Of a stretch of DNA of 24,535 bases, positions 23,019 through 24,535 are shown piece after piece (positions within the stretch are counted from its first letter, which is position 1; each line of letters starts with the position of its first letter). The stretch covers positions 1 to 24,535 of the IMG/VR virus record IMGVR_UViG_3300006318_000066; one strand, given 5' to 3'. The position numbers were made by a program, and so were the translations under genes. The stretch is from a virus. The notes under the pieces are model-generated. The model made no database searches, was not told where the DNA came from, and saw only the letters and a list, made by a program, of their open reading frames with translations.

Positions 23019-23500
23019 AAGTATTAAAAAGTAAATTATCAGATTTTTTTAAATGGGTAAAGGGTACTGAACTTGTTGAGTTAGATAATATAGACGTATC
23101 GGAAGATCCAGTTAGACCTGAATTAACTTTAGGTTGGCGAATAACAAATGGTCGTAAGATATTTGGTTTAAAATATGGTGATGAAATTGAAGGTATTATA
23201 TGTATAGCATTTACTAATGATGTTCCTTCAAGTGTAAAAGAACTAGATATTATGAGTGAGTTAGCACATTTAAAAAATGAAAAGAAAATTGCTATTGCAT
23301 ATACAGTATGGTCAAGAAAAAAAGGTGCAGGTAAAGAGATAGTAAACAAAATATTAGAATATGCTAAAAAGAACAAAATTGAAAGAGTAATAACGTTGTC
23401 CCCATTAACACCTGTGGCGACACACTTTCATATTAGAAATGGTGCGAAACAAATTAACATAAATGAGGTAACCCAAAATTTTGAATATGAGATTAGATAA
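23015..23500 (+). CDS. GNAT-family acetyltransferase-like protein, 161 aa
   Basis: Predicted to transfer an acyl group from acyl-CoA. The CoA-binding motif A is visible as YTVWSRKKGAGKEIVNKILEY (R-x-x-G-x-G/A followed by a helix), then ERVITLSPLTPVATHFHIRNGAK, which is the strand and final helix of GNAT folds. The N-terminal ~60 residues are not recognisable and may be a separate substrate part. The start is set at ATG 23015 because of the ATGA overlap and a purine-rich leader; an in-frame ATG at 22916 would run through the tiny membrane gene. Overlaps the next gene by 14 bases. The target (sugar, protein or small molecule) is unknown. Confidence 0.8.
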   Translation: MKVLKSKLSDFFKWVKGTELVELDNIDVSEDPVRPELTLGWRITNGRKIFGLKYGDEIEGIICIAFTNDVPSSVKELDIMSELAHLKNEKKIAIAYTVWSRKKGAGKEIVNKILEYAKKNKIERVITLSPLTPVATHFHIRNGAKQININEVTQNFEYEIR

Positions 23501-24535
23501 CGAAATAAAATTAGATTACAAAGACGTATTATTAAAACCTAAAAGGTCAACATTATCATCAAGACGTGATGTAGAAATGACTAGGTCATTTACATTTAGA
23601 AATTCTGGTGAAACATATGAGTGTTGTCCAATAATAGCGTCTAATATGGATGGTGTTGGAACCTTTAGTATGGCGAAAGTTATACAAGAGTATAAGATGA
23701 TGACCACGATTACGAAGACAACAACACTAGAACAATGGAAAAAAGCAGTTGGGGAAGGTATTAAATTAAAATATCTATCAGTATGTACAGGCACAGGTAA
23801 GTTATGGGATGATGACGCTGAAGATTATTCTACAATGCAAAAAGTATTGAAGAGTTATCCAGATGTTAAATTTATTACAATAGATGTTGCAAATGGATAT
23901 CATACAAATTTTTCAGATTTTGTTGGTGCAGTTAGAGAAGAGTATCCAGATAAAACTATTATTGCAGGTAATGTAGTAACTGCTGAAATGACAGAAGAAC
24001 TAATTATACAAGGTGCAGACGTAGTTAAAGTAGGTATTGGACCAGGTAGTGTATGTACGACAAGAACTATGGCAGGTGTAGGTGTACCTCAATTTAGTGC
24101 AGTAGTAGAATGTGCTGACGCCGCCAATGGTGTTGGTGGTCATATAGTTGCAGATGGTGGTTGTAATATGCCAGGAGATATTGCGAAAGCATTTGGTGGA
24201 GGTGCTCATTTTGTTATGTTGGGTGGTATGTTAGCAGGACATAATGAAAGTGAAGTACAATCAAAAGATGGTAAAAGAGAATTTTATGGTATGTCTTCTG
24301 ATAGAGCAAGAGAAGTACACGGTAAACGAAAAGATGGATATAGAGGCAATGAAGGACGAGCAGTTATATTACCAGATAGAGGACCTGTTAAAGAAACGAT
24401 AGAAGATTTATTAGGAGGTGTTCGTTCAAGTTGTACATATATTGGTGCAAGACGATTAAAAGATATTCCTAAATGTGCAAGTTTTGTTAGATGTAACCAA
24501 CCATTGAATACAGTATTTGAAAAAATGAAATGTTT
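23487..24535 (+). CDS. guaC: GMP reductase (3' end cut by the window edge)
   Basis: NADPH-dependent conversion of GMP to IMP and ammonia in purine salvage. 349 full codons are visible with no stop; E. coli GuaC has 347, so the gene is nearly complete. The start KLDYKDVLLKPKRSTLSSR, then FTIRN-like segments, ASNMDGVGTFSMA, TIDVANGY, AGNVVTAEM, and the loop GIGPGSVCTTR with catalytic C190 are all present. FVMLGGMLAGH and EFYGMSS are characteristic of GMP reductase, and no CBS domains interrupt the barrel, which separates it from IMP dehydrogenase. It overlaps the acetyltransferase gene by 14 bases and lies in the same operon. The likely benefit is shifting guanine to adenine nucleotides for an AT-rich genome; that is inference. 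Confidence 0.95.
   Translation, partial: MRLDNEIKLDYKDVLLKPKRSTLSSRRDVEMTRSFTFRNSGETYECCPIIASNMDGVGTFSMAKVIQEYKMMTTITKTTTLEQWKKAVGEGIKLKYLSVCTGTGKLWDDDAEDYSTMQKVLKSYPDVKFITIDVANGYHTNFSDFVGAVREEYPDKTIIAGNVVTAEMTEELIIQGADVVKVGIGPGSVCTTRTMAGVGVPQFSAVVECADAANGVGGHIVADGGCNMPGDIAKAFGGGAHFVMLGGMLAGHNESEVQSKDGKREFYGMSSDRAREVHGKRKDGYRGNEGRAVILPDRGPVKETIEDLLGGVRSSCTYIGARRLKDIPKCASFVRCNQPLNTVFEKMKC

Noticed and set aside
22882-23376. 164-codon antisense frame
   Set aside because: It lies opposite the glycan-transferase-like, tiny membrane and GNAT genes, has no ribosome site, and its Ser/Phe/Ile-rich content is what AT-rich antisense DNA gives.
1-24535. Host chromosome rather than phage (because of formate dehydrogenase, cyclase, curli, sugar genes)
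   Set aside because: gp61-type primase, nrdA-x-nrdB layout, a perfect late box, tiny coupled ORFs and no ribosomal, tRNA or housekeeping clusters point to a T4-like phage.
1-24535. Avoidance of GANTC (CcrM sites)
   Set aside because: GATTC, GACTC, GAATC and GAGTC all occur repeatedly, so there is no visible depletion.

Overview
The window looks like an internal piece of the genome of a large T4-like myovirus that infects an AT-rich marine bacterium. A SAR11-type (Pelagibacter) host is my best guess. The phage call rests on a T4 gp61-type primase, a class Ia ribonucleotide reductase pair (nrdA, one unknown gene, nrdB), a RuvC-like resolvase, a perfect T4 late-promoter box (TATAAATA), very tight gene packing with many ATGA/TAATG overlaps, and many tiny membrane or zinc-ribbon proteins. 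The SAR11 link is inference from low GC, marine-type gene content and the auxiliary genes. No tRNA, CRISPR array, transposase or integrase was seen. The only non-coding gaps over 50 bases are 2552-2607 and 7906-8020.

Region 1 (1-930, + strand): the C-terminal 171 residues of an NAD-dependent formate dehydrogenase, then a small Cys-rich protein and two tiny membrane proteins. A hairpin at 915-943 lies where this run meets the opposing cyclase gene.

Region 2 (923-7953): a surface and signalling island. On the minus strand is a full-length CHASE2 adenylate cyclase. Divergently, behind the late-promoter box, lie csgF, csgG, a curlin-like beta-repeat protein, a FecR-domain protein with an acidic Trp/Asp-rich tail, a second acidic protein whose C-terminus resembles curlin repeats, a 30-residue membrane protein and a coiled-coil tail-anchored protein. 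A rho-independent terminator closes the island. Together these resemble a phage-carried curli (type VIII) secretion module with its own candidate cargo.

Region 3 (7979-13848): a strong sigma70-type promoter starts the replication and nucleotide block: primase, nrdA, an unknown gene, nrdB, a zinc ribbon protein and a RuvC-like nuclease.

Region 4 (13835-24535): a continuous, heavily overlapping run of modification and glycan genes. It holds two unknowns, a 2OG-Fe(II) prolyl-hydroxylase-type oxygenase, a SET protein, a radical SAM/SPASM enzyme, an AsnB amidotransferase, a DegT-family enzyme with His in place of the PLP lysine (ColD-like), GDP-mannose 4,6-dehydratase, two DxD glycosyltransferases, a further glycan-transferase-like protein, several small ORFs, a GNAT acetyltransferase and GMP reductase, which runs off the window end. 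GMD plus the ColD-like enzyme suggest synthesis of a GDP-3,6-dideoxyhexose, with the transferases placing sugars on a surface or virion glycan.

At base level, I found no CATG and no TCGA anywhere in the 24.5 kb, and Asp-Ala pairs are written GAC-GC almost exclusively although GAT is the usual Asp codon. This looks like avoidance of specific restriction-type motifs. All counts are by eye.
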